A stretch of 64,000 bases of DNA from UBA7985 sp002711265. GTDB lineage: Bacteria > Pseudomonadota > Alphaproteobacteria > UBA7985. Positions 26,658-36,014 of this stretch are shown piece after piece. The position numbers were made by a program, and so were the translations under genes. The first letter of the stretch is position 1. Each line of letters opens with the position of its first letter. The stretch covers positions 1-64,000 of the forward strand of contig CBFIBS010000017.1 in the NCBI GenBank assembly GCA_965660945.1. The letters are read 5' to 3'. The notes under the pieces were generated by a model. It was not told the DNA's origin. It made no database searches and worked only from the letters and a program-made list of their open reading frames with translations.

Positions 26658-28013
26658 TTACTCGATCTTGCCCAGCTCATCGTTCATCATGGCAACCGTT
26701 TCGGCGGCACCACGCACACCGTCCACGTATTCGCGGACCAGCGTGTTCAGAACGCGGGAGTTGTTGATCTTGGACGCCAGCGACAGCTGACCTTCCGTCA
26801 CGCCCCAGCGGTTTGCCGTGGACAGGCCGGAAGCGATCGATGTGATCACGTCAGCCGGGTAGATGTCGCCCAGCGGAGCCTTGCGGTCCACACCAACCGG
26901 CAGGGTTGCCCACAGATCGAGGTAAGCGGTCGGGTTGGAACCATCAGACTGGCGAACCGGGAACTTGCCTTCAGGTGCGATCGACAGGGTCTGACCGTAA
27001 CCATCGGACATGGAGTACTCGATGAACGCAATGGCTGCATCGGCATCAGCGTCCGAAGACACACCGAAGTAGCGAACGTCGGCCCAGGCTGCACCATCCG
27101 GGTTGGACGGACCAGCCAGCGTAGTGATAACGGCTGTCTTGGACGCCAGCTCACGGGACTGTGGGTCGTCGTTGATGGTTGGTGGAGCGCTGTCACGAAG
27201 ACCAGCCAGCTCGTCTAGGATGAACGGCGACCAGATGATCATCGCCGCCTGACCCGCGAAGTACAGCTCGCGCGACTGCTGCCAATAAAGTTCACCCTCT
27301 GGGGACGCATCTACGATTTCTTTGTAGAACTCGAGAACTTCAGTGGTTGCCTGAACGTCGAGTTCTGCCAGACCGTCGTTGTTCACCGGGGTAACACCGT
27401 TAGAGAGCATGACGTGCTCAAGAACCTGAGACATGAAGCCTTCATCGACCTTAGTCGGGGCCACGAAGCCAAACATCTCTGGCGGGTTGTGCAGCACTTC
27501 CATCGCAGCAACGATGTCGGCGTAGCTGTCAGGGGCAGCCAGACCGTTGGCTTCGAACAGATCAGAACGGTACACAACCAACTGGGTCCAGCCATCGACC
27601 GGAACGCCAGCGTAGCTGCCGTCGAAGGCGGCCATATTGAGTGCACCAGCCTGGAAGGTATCGACTCCCAAGCCTTCAACAGCTTCGGTTGTCGCATCGA
27701 CGTCGATCACTCCAGCCTCAGCCCATGGCAGCGCATACTGCAGGGGGTAGTAGATCACGTCTGGCAGTTCACCTGACGCAAAAGCGGCCGTTGCACGCGT
27801 GCCCATTTCGGACTCAGAAATCGGAATCACCTCGACCGCGATGCCGCTCTGTGCCGTGAAGTCGGCCGCCATGGCTTCTTGCTTAGCCAATCGGTCTGGC
27901 TGTTCTTCGGTGGTCCAGAATTGAATGGTCTGTGCCTGAGCCATGCCCAGAGTCACAGTGGCAGCTGCTGCTGCCAGCGTCGCGCGCAGCGACATTTTTT
28001 TCAACAAGGTCAT
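26658..28013 (-). CDS. Extracellular solute-binding protein, family 1 (carbohydrate ABC transporter)
   Basis: 451 residues with a signal peptide (MTLLKKMSLRATLAAAAA, cleavage near AQAQ). The mature protein is of the MalE/AlgQ type, with TIQFWTTEEQ at the first strand and DGWTQLVVYRSDLFEANGL, a common signature. It captures the glycoside for the two permeases. A GGAGGAG ribosome site precedes the ATG. Codon use is less GC-rich than neighbours. It follows the LacI-type regulator gene by 26 bases. Confidence 0.92.
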   Translation of the reverse strand: MTLLKKMSLRATLAAAAATVTLGMAQAQTIQFWTTEEQPDRLAKQEAMAADFTAQSGIAVEVIPISESEMGTRATAAFASGELPDVIYYPLQYALPWAEAGVIDVDATTEAVEGLGVDTFQAGALNMAAFDGSYAGVPVDGWTQLVVYRSDLFEANGLAAPDSYADIVAAMEVLHNPPEMFGFVAPTKVDEGFMSQVLEHVMLSNGVTPVNNDGLAELDVQATTEVLEFYKEIVDASPEGELYWQQSRELYFAGQAAMIIWSPFILDELAGLRDSAPPTINDDPQSRELASKTAVITTLAGPSNPDGAAWADVRYFGVSSDADADAAIAFIEYSMSDGYGQTLSIAPEGKFPVRQSDGSNPTAYLDLWATLPVGVDRKAPLGDIYPADVITSIASGLSTANRWGVTEGQLSLASKINNSRVLNTLVREYVDGVRGAAETVAMMNDELGKIE

Positions 28014-28039
28014 TTGATCTCCTCCATTAGGTTGCCTTG

Positions 28040-29101
28040 TTACTCTTTTGCTGTCGGCCCGGTCGAACGGCGCTCAATGATTTGAGCCGGCAGCAAAATC
28101 TGGTGGTTGGCCGGGGCATCGCCGCCCACAAGACCAACAATCATGGATGCAATCCGCTCCCCGCTTTCCGCTGCTGAGTGCGACAGCGTGGTCAGGGGCG
28201 GACTGAACATTTCGGCCATACGGACGCCGTCGTAACCCATGACGCTGAGTTGCTCGGGCACTGAAAGGCCAAGCTCGTGCGCCTGACTGATCGCGCCCAT
28301 GGCGGTCGCATCGTTGGCGCAAAGAATGGCGGTGACGCCGGCGGCTGAATCGACCAGCTGCTTGAGGCCGAGACGACCGCAAGCCGCCGAAAAGTCACCG
28401 GGGACAATCAGGGTTGGGTCATAGGGCAGACCGGCGCTTTCGAGGCCGGCCCGGTACCCGTCTTCACGCAGTGAGGTCGAAAAGATGTCCGGATCCCCGG
28501 AGATCATCGCGATGCGGCGATGCCCCTGCCGGGACAGAAACTCGATGCCCTGCGCGAAGGCCTCCTCACTGTCGATGTCGATCCACGAATGGCGGTTGGC
28601 AAGGTCAGAGCGACCCTGGGTGACGAAGGGAACGCCGCGCTCTATCAGAAAGTTGATCCGCTCGTCGCGGATACGGGTCCGCATCAGCACGAAGCCGTCG
28701 ACCTTTCCCTGCTGCCAGAGCCGGTTGTAGGTGTCGATCTCAGCCGCCGGGTCCTGCACCGCGTGCAGCAGCAGATCGAGGCCGTGCCCGTCCAGCGCAG
28801 CGGCCAGCGCGCCGGTAAACTCGCTCTGATAGGCCGATTGCAGCCCTTCTGAAGCAGCGGTCACGAGCAGGCCGATGGTGTCCGCCGCGCCCTTCTGCAG
28901 CTGGCGCGCCCGGCTCGATCCGACGTAGCCAAGCTTGTTCGCCATCTCGCGCACCCGGCGCTTGGTTTCTTCAGAAATGTCGGGGTAGTCGTTGAGTGCA
29001 CGCGACACGGTCGGCTTCCCGACACCAAGGGCTTCAGCCACTTCGGCGAGGGTCGCTCGTTTCACTGGCACTTTTTGTGTCTCAGTGGTTCGAGATTGCA
29101 T
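28040..29101 (-). CDS. LacI-family transcriptional regulator (AglR-like)
   Basis: 353 residues. The LacI helix-turn-helix is intact: ATLAEVAEALGVGKPTVSRAL, then an YVGSSRARQL hinge. A periplasmic-binding-like effector domain follows (about 62-345). The ATG at 29101 is preceded by GAGGAG and fits the family start; the longer reading would run through its own operators. It is the first gene of the operon and so probably autoregulated through the dyads at 29134-29169. Confidence 0.92.
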   Translation of the reverse strand: MQSRTTETQKVPVKRATLAEVAEALGVGKPTVSRALNDYPDISEETKRRVREMANKLGYVGSSRARQLQKGAADTIGLLVTAASEGLQSAYQSEFTGALAAALDGHGLDLLLHAVQDPAAEIDTYNRLWQQGKVDGFVLMRTRIRDERINFLIERGVPFVTQGRSDLANRHSWIDIDSEEAFAQGIEFLSRQGHRRIAMISGDPDIFSTSLREDGYRAGLESAGLPYDPTLIVPGDFSAACGRLGLKQLVDSAAGVTAILCANDATAMGAISQAHELGLSVPEQLSVMGYDGVRMAEMFSPPLTTLSHSAAESGERIASMIVGLVGGDAPANHQILLPAQIIERRSTGPTAKE

Positions 29102-29133
29102 TCCACTCTCCTCAACTACGCTTTTACGGTGAG

Positions 29134-29169
29134 CGAAAACGTTTTCGGAGTCAAACGAAATCGTTTTCG
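29134..29169. promoter_or_regulatory. Two LacI-type operators
   Basis: CGAAAACGTTTTCG (29134-29147) is a perfect 14-base palindrome. CGAAATCGTTTTCG (29156-29169) differs at one position. Their centres are 22 bases apart, about two helical turns, so dimers would lie on one face of the DNA. The central CG and A/T-rich flanks match LacI-family operators. They lie just upstream of the regulator start. Confidence 0.82.
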
Positions 29170-29234
29170 TTGTTGTCGTACCCAAAAATTTCAGGGTGCT
29201 TTCGTACATTCGAAGTCAAGAATATATTGGATTT

Positions 29235-30566
29235 TCAGAGGGTTGCCGGTTTGAAGCGCAGGCTCAAATGCAAGCCTTCCGCGACCCACGCCCTGGCCTC
29301 CGCCTGCATGCGGTTCGCAAATTCACGGACGATGCTAAGCCCCAGACCGTGCCCCACGCCCTGCGCGCTGTCTCCACTGTAAAAGCGCTCGAAAATCTGG
29401 GTCAATTCGGCCTCGCCCACACCCTTGCCGTTGTCAGCGACCGTAAATCCAAGGGCGTCCACGGTCACGGTGACGGTCGTGGCGTCGGCGTGCGCCAGCG
29501 CATTGTCGAGCAGGTTGGAGAGCACTTCCTCGATCAGCGACGCGTTGCCGAGGATCGGCGCACTTTCGACCAAAGCGACGAAGCTGAGTGTAACCCCCGC
29601 CTGTCGGCAGGGCGCATGCCAGTCCTCGACCAACCCCTGCAGCAGGCCCACGAGCTCAACCGGCTCGAGATCCTCGACTTCCAGCGCCGACTCAAGGTGC
29701 ACCAGCTGCGAGGCGAGAGTCCCTGCCCGCCTCGCCTCTCGGTCGAGCGCCGTCAGATGGTCGCTGGGGTCTTCGGCATTCAGGGCGAGGTCTGAGCGCA
29801 GTCGGATCGTCGTCAGCGGCGTCCGCAGCTGGTGGGCCACGTTCGAGACCAGCCGAGACTTGGCCTCCTGCTCGGTCTGGACCTGCTTGAGCAAGGCGTT
29901 GAGGCGGTTTTTCAACGGTCGGACTTCGACGGGCACCAGTTGCTGGATCGGTGACAGGTCTTCCGAGCTGCGCCGCTCCACCGACCGGGTCAGCCGACTG
30001 AGCGGTCGGAAAATGGTCGACAGGATCAGCACCGCGCTGAGCAGCGAGCCGATGCTGATCAGCCCGGCAGTGAGGAAATATGACTGCATCTGCTCGGCCA
30101 CCAGACGCTGCATGCCCCGGGTGGACTGGGCCACCTGCAGGGTCACCCAGCCCGGTTCCTCTGGCTGTTCGAGGAAGGCGCGCAGGGAAATGCCGCGATA
30201 GGTTTCGCCGCTGCCATCGACCCAGGTTGCAAAGTACGGCACCCCGGGTTTGGCGTCGTCCTCGACCGGCACCTGAACAAAGTTATAGCCAGAAATATAG
30301 GAACCTTTGGGCCCGAGCAGCCGGTAGAAGTACTGATCCACATCCGCCGGAATGAACCCGGCAAGCTCCTCGGGCGTGACCCATGAACCCTGCGAGGCTG
30401 TGACGCTGGAGAAGAAGCCGAAGGCCATGGCGCGCAGGTTCTGATCCTGCAGGTTCTGGGCAAGGCGCTCGGCGCTGTTCCGCGCCAGAATGGCACCGAT
30501 CAGGCTGGCACTGAGTAGCGCAATGGCGACAGCGAGCAGGATGCGGAAACGAAGACTGGCCAGCAT
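29235..30566 (-). CDS. tctE: Sensor histidine kinase, TctE-like
   Basis: 443 residues. Two membrane segments (about 7-28 and 160-185) enclose a periplasmic sensor region. A HAMP-like stretch is followed by the phosphoacceptor H245 in AHQLRTPL, and the ATPase motifs NLLDNALAHA, VADNGKGVG and GHGLGLSI. It should respond to an external carboxylate and phosphorylate the partner regulator. Its ATG overlaps the regulator stop by one base (TGATG). Confidence 0.9.
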   Translation of the reverse strand: MLASLRFRILLAVAIALLSASLIGAILARNSAERLAQNLQDQNLRAMAFGFFSSVTASQGSWVTPEELAGFIPADVDQYFYRLLGPKGSYISGYNFVQVPVEDDAKPGVPYFATWVDGSGETYRGISLRAFLEQPEEPGWVTLQVAQSTRGMQRLVAEQMQSYFLTAGLISIGSLLSAVLILSTIFRPLSRLTRSVERRSSEDLSPIQQLVPVEVRPLKNRLNALLKQVQTEQEAKSRLVSNVAHQLRTPLTTIRLRSDLALNAEDPSDHLTALDREARRAGTLASQLVHLESALEVEDLEPVELVGLLQGLVEDWHAPCRQAGVTLSFVALVESAPILGNASLIEEVLSNLLDNALAHADATTVTVTVDALGFTVADNGKGVGEAELTQIFERFYSGDSAQGVGHGLGLSIVREFANRMQAEARAWVAEGLHLSLRFKPATL

Positions 30567-31258
30567 CAGGGCCCCCGTCCCTCGTGTGCCTCGATCCGGT
30601 AGCCGAAGCCGCGAATGGCGCGAATGAGAACCCCGGCCTCCGAGCGGTCGAGCTTGGAGCGCAGGCGGCTGACGTAGACCTCCACCGCACTGAGCTGCAC
30701 GTCGCTTTCCAACGAATAAAGAAGGTTGGTCAACGTCTCTTTGCGGATACCGACTCCGGGCTTGAGCATCAGCGCGCCAAGCACCGATCGCTCGCTTGGG
30801 GTCAGGTGAATATCGAGGCCGGTCTGGTGCTGAAAGGCGCGTCGCTCATCGTGATCGAAGGTCAGCGAACCCAGCCAGGTCCGGGCGGGCGCCTTTTCTT
30901 TCGGGCGGCGCAGCAGCGCGCGGACGCGGGCGAGAAACTCCGGCGGATCGAAGGGTTTGACGAGGTAGTCATCAGCCCCGCTTTCGAGCAGGCTGACACG
31001 GTCTTCGAGGTCGGCCCGGGCGCTGACCACAAAAATCGGCACGTCAATTCGATTGGATTTACAATAGCTTAGCAGCTCCTTACCCGAGCCGCCGGGCAGG
31101 TTCAGATCCAGCACGATGAGGTCGAACTCGTCGGAACGGATCAGCGAAACCGCATCCGCGACGTTGGTCACCACGTCGGCGCTATGGTCTCTGGTCGCCA
31201 GCAGATCGACCATAGCAGCGCTGACTTCAACCGCATCTTCGACGAGCAGAATGCGCAC
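30566..31258 (-). CDS. tctD: OmpR-family response regulator, TctD-like
   Basis: 230 residues. Receiver domain with phosphoacceptor D51 in IVLDLNLPGG and an acidic pair near E7/D8. The C-terminal winged helix has the VEVYVSRLRSKLDR segment. It starts at GTG with an AGGA ribosome site. It is divergent from tctC and most likely activates that promoter, as TctD does for tricarboxylate transport in Salmonella. Confidence 0.92.
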   Translation of the reverse strand: MRILLVEDAVEVSAAMVDLLATRDHSADVVTNVADAVSLIRSDEFDLIVLDLNLPGGSGKELLSYCKSNRIDVPIFVVSARADLEDRVSLLESGADDYLVKPFDPPEFLARVRALLRRPKEKAPARTWLGSLTFDHDERRAFQHQTGLDIHLTPSERSVLGALMLKPGVGIRKETLTNLLYSLESDVQLSAVEVYVSRLRSKLDRSEAGVLIRAIRGFGYRIEAHEGRGP

Positions 31259-31387
31259 CTGGATCCTTTCCTTCCGCTTGCAAGGTTAGTGAAAGGTTGA
31301 ACAGTTAGGGCAGAACCATCGACGCATGCAAGGCCCCTGTGGGAGGGGCTCGGGCGATCGACACACTTGGTATTCTGGGAGGACCTC

Positions 31388-32437
31388 ATGAAAAAGATTC
31401 TGATGGCTGCTGCGGCAGTTGTGACTTTCGGTGCTGTTTCCGGCACTGCTTCCGCCGAACTCTGCGGCGGTGACGACGTAACCTGGATCATCCCTTTCTC
31501 TGAAGGCGGTGGCTCCGGCAAGTGGGCGCGTTTCTGGGCGCCTCAAATCTCTGAACAGCTCGGTCAGAACGTGATCGTTGAGTACATGCCTGGCGCTGGT
31601 TCGACCATGGGCGCTAACTTCTTCCAGAACGAAGTTGAAGGCGACGGCTGTACCATCTTCGGTTCGTCCGGCTCCACGCAGTTCCCTTACCTGCTCGGCG
31701 ATGACCGGGTGGAATACGAGTACCGCGACTGGCAGGTTGTGATCGCAACCCCGACCGGCGGTGTCGTCTACACCACGCCAGAGATCGCTGAAGGCGGTCT
31801 GGAGACCGCCTCCCTGAGCTACGGCTCGCAGGGTGCAACCTCGCTGGACCTCGTGCCACTGCTGGCCTTCAACCTGCTGGGCTACAATGTCGAGCCGATC
31901 TTCGGCCTCAAGGGTCGTTCGGCTGGCCGCGCTGCCTTCCTCGCGGGCGAGACCACCATCGACTACCAGACCTCTTCGGCTTACCTCTCCAACATTGCGC
32001 CGGTTGTCGAAGCCGGTGAAGCGGTTGCCCTGATGTCCTGGGGCGCGGTTGACGCCAACGGCGACATCGTCCGTGACCCGACCTTCCCGGATCTGCCACA
32101 CTTCTCCGAAGTTCTGGCTGACGTGAACCCTGCGGCGCTGGACTCCGCTGGTTACTCCGCATGGAAAGCCTTCTTCACCGCCGGCTTCGCCGCGCAAAAG
32201 ATGGTCTTCCTGCCTGGTGACGCATCCGCTGACGACGTTGCGACCCTGACCGCTGCGTTCGAGGCTGCCACCAAGGTTGAAGGCTTCGGCGAAGCCTCCA
32301 TGAAGCGCCTCGGCGTGTACCCACAGGGTATCGGTGACGGTGCTGCAGTCCTGCTTGAAAAGGCACTGGAAGTTGACGACACCTCTCTCGAGTTCGTCAA
32401 GGGCTGGCTCAAGGACGCTTACGGCGTAGAGCTCTAA
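31388..32437 (+). CDS. tctC: Tripartite tricarboxylate transporter substrate-binding protein
   Basis: 349 residues of the TctC/Bug family. Signal peptide MKKILMAAAAVVTFGAVSG with cleavage after ASA. The mature start has WIIPFSEGGGSGKWARF, the conserved first-loop motif. The ATG at 31388 is preceded by GGGAGG. It captures a di- or tricarboxylate in the periplasm for TctAB. Codon use is less GC-rich than the permease gene. A terminator-like hairpin follows at 32506-32536. Confidence 0.92.
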   Translation: MKKILMAAAAVVTFGAVSGTASAELCGGDDVTWIIPFSEGGGSGKWARFWAPQISEQLGQNVIVEYMPGAGSTMGANFFQNEVEGDGCTIFGSSGSTQFPYLLGDDRVEYEYRDWQVVIATPTGGVVYTTPEIAEGGLETASLSYGSQGATSLDLVPLLAFNLLGYNVEPIFGLKGRSAGRAAFLAGETTIDYQTSSAYLSNIAPVVEAGEAVALMSWGAVDANGDIVRDPTFPDLPHFSEVLADVNPAALDSAGYSAWKAFFTAGFAAQKMVFLPGDASADDVATLTAAFEAATKVEGFGEASMKRLGVYPQGIGDGAAVLLEKALEVDDTSLEFVKGWLKDAYGVEL

Positions 32438-32505
32438 GCACTCCACGCTGCCCAACTTGTTGGCGGGTGCCGGGCGAATGAAGTCCGGCCCCGTCTTTCT
32501 CCCGA

Positions 32506-32536
32506 GGGGTCAGTATTAGGGTATTGACCCCTTTTT
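32506..32536 (+). terminator. Attenuator/terminator between tctC and tctAB
   Basis: GGGGTCA (32506-32512) pairs with TGACCCC (32525-32531), extended by about three further pairs including one G-U, then a TTTTT run (32532-32536). It probably allows some read-through so that binding protein exceeds permease. Confidence 0.82.
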
Positions 32537-32592
32537 CATGGCACAGAGGTCGCCGGCTTGGGTCCGACGGCGGATCAGGATAGGCTGACACG

Positions 32593-34842
32593 ATGGACGT
32601 GGTACAGAGCCTCTTTGCGGCCTTCGAGCTGATCTTTCAGCCCGGCGTGCTGCTCTACATCTGCCTTGGCGTGGTCATGGGGATCGCGCTGGGTATCCTG
32701 CCCGGGCTGGGCGGGATCGCGGGCATGTCCATCCTGATCGTCGTGCTGACGCAGTTTCAGGCCGAACCGCTCGCCGGTATCGCCATCGCCATCGGCATGA
32801 TTGCCGTGATCCCGACCTCGGACACCTTCGCCAGCGTCCTGCTGGGTATTCCCGGCTCCAGCGCCAGTCAGGCCACCGTGCTCGACGGCTTCCCGCTGGC
32901 CAAGCAGGGCAAAGCAGCACAGGCGCTGTCCTCTGCCTTCGTCAGTTCGCTGTTCGGCGGTATCCTCGGGGTGATTGTGCTGACAGTGATCCTTGCCTTC
33001 GCCGCCTCGGTCATCACCTACATCCGCACGCCTGCACAGTTCATGCTTGCCGTCTTCGGCATCGCACTGGTCGGGATTCTCTCGGGCCGGTCGCTGCTCA
33101 AGGGCTTCCTGGCCGCCGGGCTGGGGCTGTTCGTCGGCATGATCGGCAGTGGCTCGCTCGACGGCTTTGTGCGCTTCACCGGCAAGGAATACGACTGGAT
33201 CACCGCCGTCTCCGACTGGACCGCGCAGTTCTTCCCGCACTCGCTCAGCGCCAAGAACCCCAACGGCTTCATCGAGGAGTGGCAGCGCTACCTGCGCAGC
33301 GGACTGGGCGTGGCCATGATCGGCCTGTCGCTGTTCGCAGTGCCGGAGATCGTCGACCTGCTCCGCCAGAACCGCTCGATCGCCGGTGATGCCAAGCTCG
33401 GCCTTGGCTGGCGGCAGGGCTTCATGGACTGGTGGAACAACAAGCTGCTGAGCCTGTGGAACGCCTTTATCGGTGTGCTGGTCGGTATCGTCCCGGGCCT
33501 GGGCGGCTCGGTCGTTGACTGGATCGCCTACGGCCAGACCAAGGCCATCGTCGCCGCCCGCGGCGAGGATGTGACCGGCTTCGGGCGGGGCGATATCCGC
33601 GGTGTGATCGGGCCGGAGAGCGCCAACAACGCCAAGGAAGGCGGCGGGCTGGTCCCCACCCTGCTGCTCGGCCTGCCCGGCTCGGGTTCCATGGCGGTCT
33701 TCCTCGGCATCCTGTCGATCTTCTCGATCGAAGCAGGCCCGCCGATGTTCGACATGATTAAGCCGCTGGATGAATTCAACTTCCCCGGCTCGACCGTGGT
33801 CGTCACGGGCATGGTGGTTACATTCTTCATCGCCTGGACGCTGATGATCGGCAACGTCGTTGGCACCGCGCTGTGCTTCGGGCTGAGCGCGCCGATCTCA
33901 CGGTTGACCAAGATCCCCTTCCCCACGCTGGCGCCGTTCCTGCTGGTGGTCATCTTTTTCGCCGTGTTCAAAGTCAGTAAATCCGCCTCGTTCTACTCGT
34001 TCCTGACGCTGCTGGCGCTGGGTGGGATCGGCATCCTGCTGCGGCGGTTCAAGTGGTCGCGCCCGGCGTTCCTGATAGGCTTCGTGCTCGCCGCGCCGAT
34101 GGAAACTAAGTTCAACTGGGCCGCACAGCGGATCGCCCGGGGAAGTATGGAGCTGATCGACTGGATCCTGATGGCCATCATCGGCGCGCTGATCGTGCTG
34201 GTCATCATTTACGGCGTGGTGGTCAACCGCCACGAAACCCGGCTGCACGCCGAGAGCGGGCTGCGCATTTCCCGCAGCTGGCGTGAACGCCTGCCGGTGA
34301 TCATCTTCACCGCCGGTGTGGTGCTGGTCTTCGCCTACATGGCGCTGGGACCGGTGACCTGGGGCAAGCGGCTGTATTTCTTCGGCTCCAACATCAATGA
34401 CGCGCAGATGCCCCACTTCCTCGGGCTGGTGTTCCTGCCGCTGGCGATGCTGGCGCTGGGCCGGGTTCTGTTCAACCGCGGTGAGCAGGAGCTGCTCGAA
34501 GACGAAGAGGCCGACGCCCGCGCGCTGGGCGAGAACGAGCGCCGCCGACCGCTGCTGCTCGCCTTCGGCTGGCTGGTGGGCTATGTCGCCGGGATCGCGG
34601 TCTTCGGCCACCTGATCGCTACCGCGCTGTTCTGTCTGGCGCTGCTGTTCAGCTACAGCCCGCTGCGATGGTGGTGGAACCTGCTGCTCGCTGCCGCTGC
34701 GGTCGCGCTCCTGATATTCCTCGCCGATCTGGTCAATCCCAGCCTGACACTGGGCGGGATGAAACGCCTGTTCGGCGACTTGGAAATGCTTGACCCGGTG
34801 CTCGCCTACCTGAAAAAACCACAGATGTTCGGAGTGCCTTAG
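32593..34842 (+). CDS. Fused TctA-TctB tricarboxylate transporter membrane protein
   Basis: 749 residues. Residues about 1-510 are TctA (about twelve membrane segments; glycine-rich motifs GILPGLGGIAGM and LLLGLPGSGSMAVF). After a short charged linker, about 580-740 carry four more hydrophobic segments matching small TctB subunits. Normally these are two proteins of about 500 and 150-170 residues; here they form one chain with no frameshift sign. The second transporter in this window (50981-53202) keeps them separate. Confidence 0.88.
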   Translation: MDVVQSLFAAFELIFQPGVLLYICLGVVMGIALGILPGLGGIAGMSILIVVLTQFQAEPLAGIAIAIGMIAVIPTSDTFASVLLGIPGSSASQATVLDGFPLAKQGKAAQALSSAFVSSLFGGILGVIVLTVILAFAASVITYIRTPAQFMLAVFGIALVGILSGRSLLKGFLAAGLGLFVGMIGSGSLDGFVRFTGKEYDWITAVSDWTAQFFPHSLSAKNPNGFIEEWQRYLRSGLGVAMIGLSLFAVPEIVDLLRQNRSIAGDAKLGLGWRQGFMDWWNNKLLSLWNAFIGVLVGIVPGLGGSVVDWIAYGQTKAIVAARGEDVTGFGRGDIRGVIGPESANNAKEGGGLVPTLLLGLPGSGSMAVFLGILSIFSIEAGPPMFDMIKPLDEFNFPGSTVVVTGMVVTFFIAWTLMIGNVVGTALCFGLSAPISRLTKIPFPTLAPFLLVVIFFAVFKVSKSASFYSFLTLLALGGIGILLRRFKWSRPAFLIGFVLAAPMETKFNWAAQRIARGSMELIDWILMAIIGALIVLVIIYGVVVNRHETRLHAESGLRISRSWRERLPVIIFTAGVVLVFAYMALGPVTWGKRLYFFGSNINDAQMPHFLGLVFLPLAMLALGRVLFNRGEQELLEDEEADARALGENERRRPLLLAFGWLVGYVAGIAVFGHLIATALFCLALLFSYSPLRWWWNLLLAAAAVALLIFLADLVNPSLTLGGMKRLFGDLEMLDPVLAYLKKPQMFGVP

Positions 34843-34868
34843 GGCACGCTCCGGTCGCAGGAGAATGA

Positions 34869-36005
34869 ATGACCATGGCTGATCTCAAGGGTATTCCCGC
34901 GCTGTTCATGCGCGGTGGCACCAGCTCCGGGCCGTACTGGAACGCCAAGGATCTTCCCGTCGACCCAGCACGTCGGGACGCGGTCCTGCTGGCGGCGCTG
35001 GGCACCACCGACGGGCTCAGTGATGAGGTCGACAGCAGCCAGCTCTCCGGCGTCGGCGGCGCGACCCCCGTGACCTCCAAGACCGCCATTCTCTCGCGCA
35101 GCGACGCGTCGGGGGTGGATGTCGACTACCTGTTCGGACAGGTCGATCTGAACCGCGCCTTCGTGGATACCAACCCCTCGTGTGGGAATATTCTTTCCGC
35201 CGTTGGTCACGCGGCGCTGGAAATGGGTCTGGTCGCGGCCAGTGACCCGGAAACGCGCATCACCATCCGCAACACCAACACCGGCTCGCTGATGGAAGCG
35301 GTGCTGCAGACACCCGGCGGGCGCTGGTCCTACCTCGGCGACGCCCGCATCGACGGCGTCGCCGGAACCGCCGCCCCGGTGCTGATGAATTTCCTCGACG
35401 TTGTCGGATCGAAGACAGGAAAGATGTTCCCAACCGGCCAGCGCAGCGAAGACATCGACGGCCTGACCGTCAGCCTGATCGACGTGGCAGTCCCGATGAT
35501 CTGGTTCCGCGCCGCAGAGCTGGGTCTGACCGGCAATGAAGATCAGGCGACCCTGAACGCCCCCGACCTGCTCGCCTGGATGGAGGCAGCGCGGCTGATT
35601 GCCTCCGAGCGCATGGGGCTGGGCGACGCGCGCGGCAAGGTCGTGCCGAAGATGGGCATTGCCAGCCCTCCGCACAGCGGCGGGCACGTCACCAGCCGCT
35701 ATTTCGTGCCGCAGGAGTGCCACCCCACCCACGCCGTCACCGGCTCGATCAACGTCGCCGTCGCCGCGACCCAGCCCGGAACTGTCGTCGCCGAAGCCTC
35801 GACGGCCGCCCCCCTGCGCAGCCAGCCGTTCGTGCTGGAGCACCCCAGAGGTCAGATCGAGGTTGCCCTGAGCTACCGCGACGGCGACCCAGCCAAGGGA
35901 GAAGACGCCGGCCCGGTATTCGACCGCGCTGGCATCATCCGGACGGCGAAGAAGATCATGGCCGGTGAAATTTTCGTACCGGCGCAGCTGCTCGACCCGG
36001 CTTAG
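34869..36005 (+). CDS. PrpF-family isomerase (aconitate or 4-oxalomesaconate type)
   Basis: 378 residues. PrpF hallmarks: MRGGTSSGPYW near the start, SGVGGATPVTSKTA, and DTNPSCGNILSAVGHAAL. The family isomerises tri- or dicarboxylate C=C bonds: PrpF (aconitate), GalD and LigU (4-oxalomesaconate). Upstream transporter and nearby tcuAB favour an aconitate role; the lig genes six kilobases away allow the oxalomesaconate role. The ATG at 34869 has AGGAG five bases upstream; 34875 is an in-frame alternative. Confidence 0.88.
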   Translation: MTMADLKGIPALFMRGGTSSGPYWNAKDLPVDPARRDAVLLAALGTTDGLSDEVDSSQLSGVGGATPVTSKTAILSRSDASGVDVDYLFGQVDLNRAFVDTNPSCGNILSAVGHAALEMGLVAASDPETRITIRNTNTGSLMEAVLQTPGGRWSYLGDARIDGVAGTAAPVLMNFLDVVGSKTGKMFPTGQRSEDIDGLTVSLIDVAVPMIWFRAAELGLTGNEDQATLNAPDLLAWMEAARLIASERMGLGDARGKVVPKMGIASPPHSGGHVTSRYFVPQECHPTHAVTGSINVAVAATQPGTVVAEASTAAPLRSQPFVLEHPRGQIEVALSYRDGDPAKGEDAGPVFDRAGIIRTAKKIMAGEIFVPAQLLDPA

Positions 36006-36014
36006 AAACCAGCC

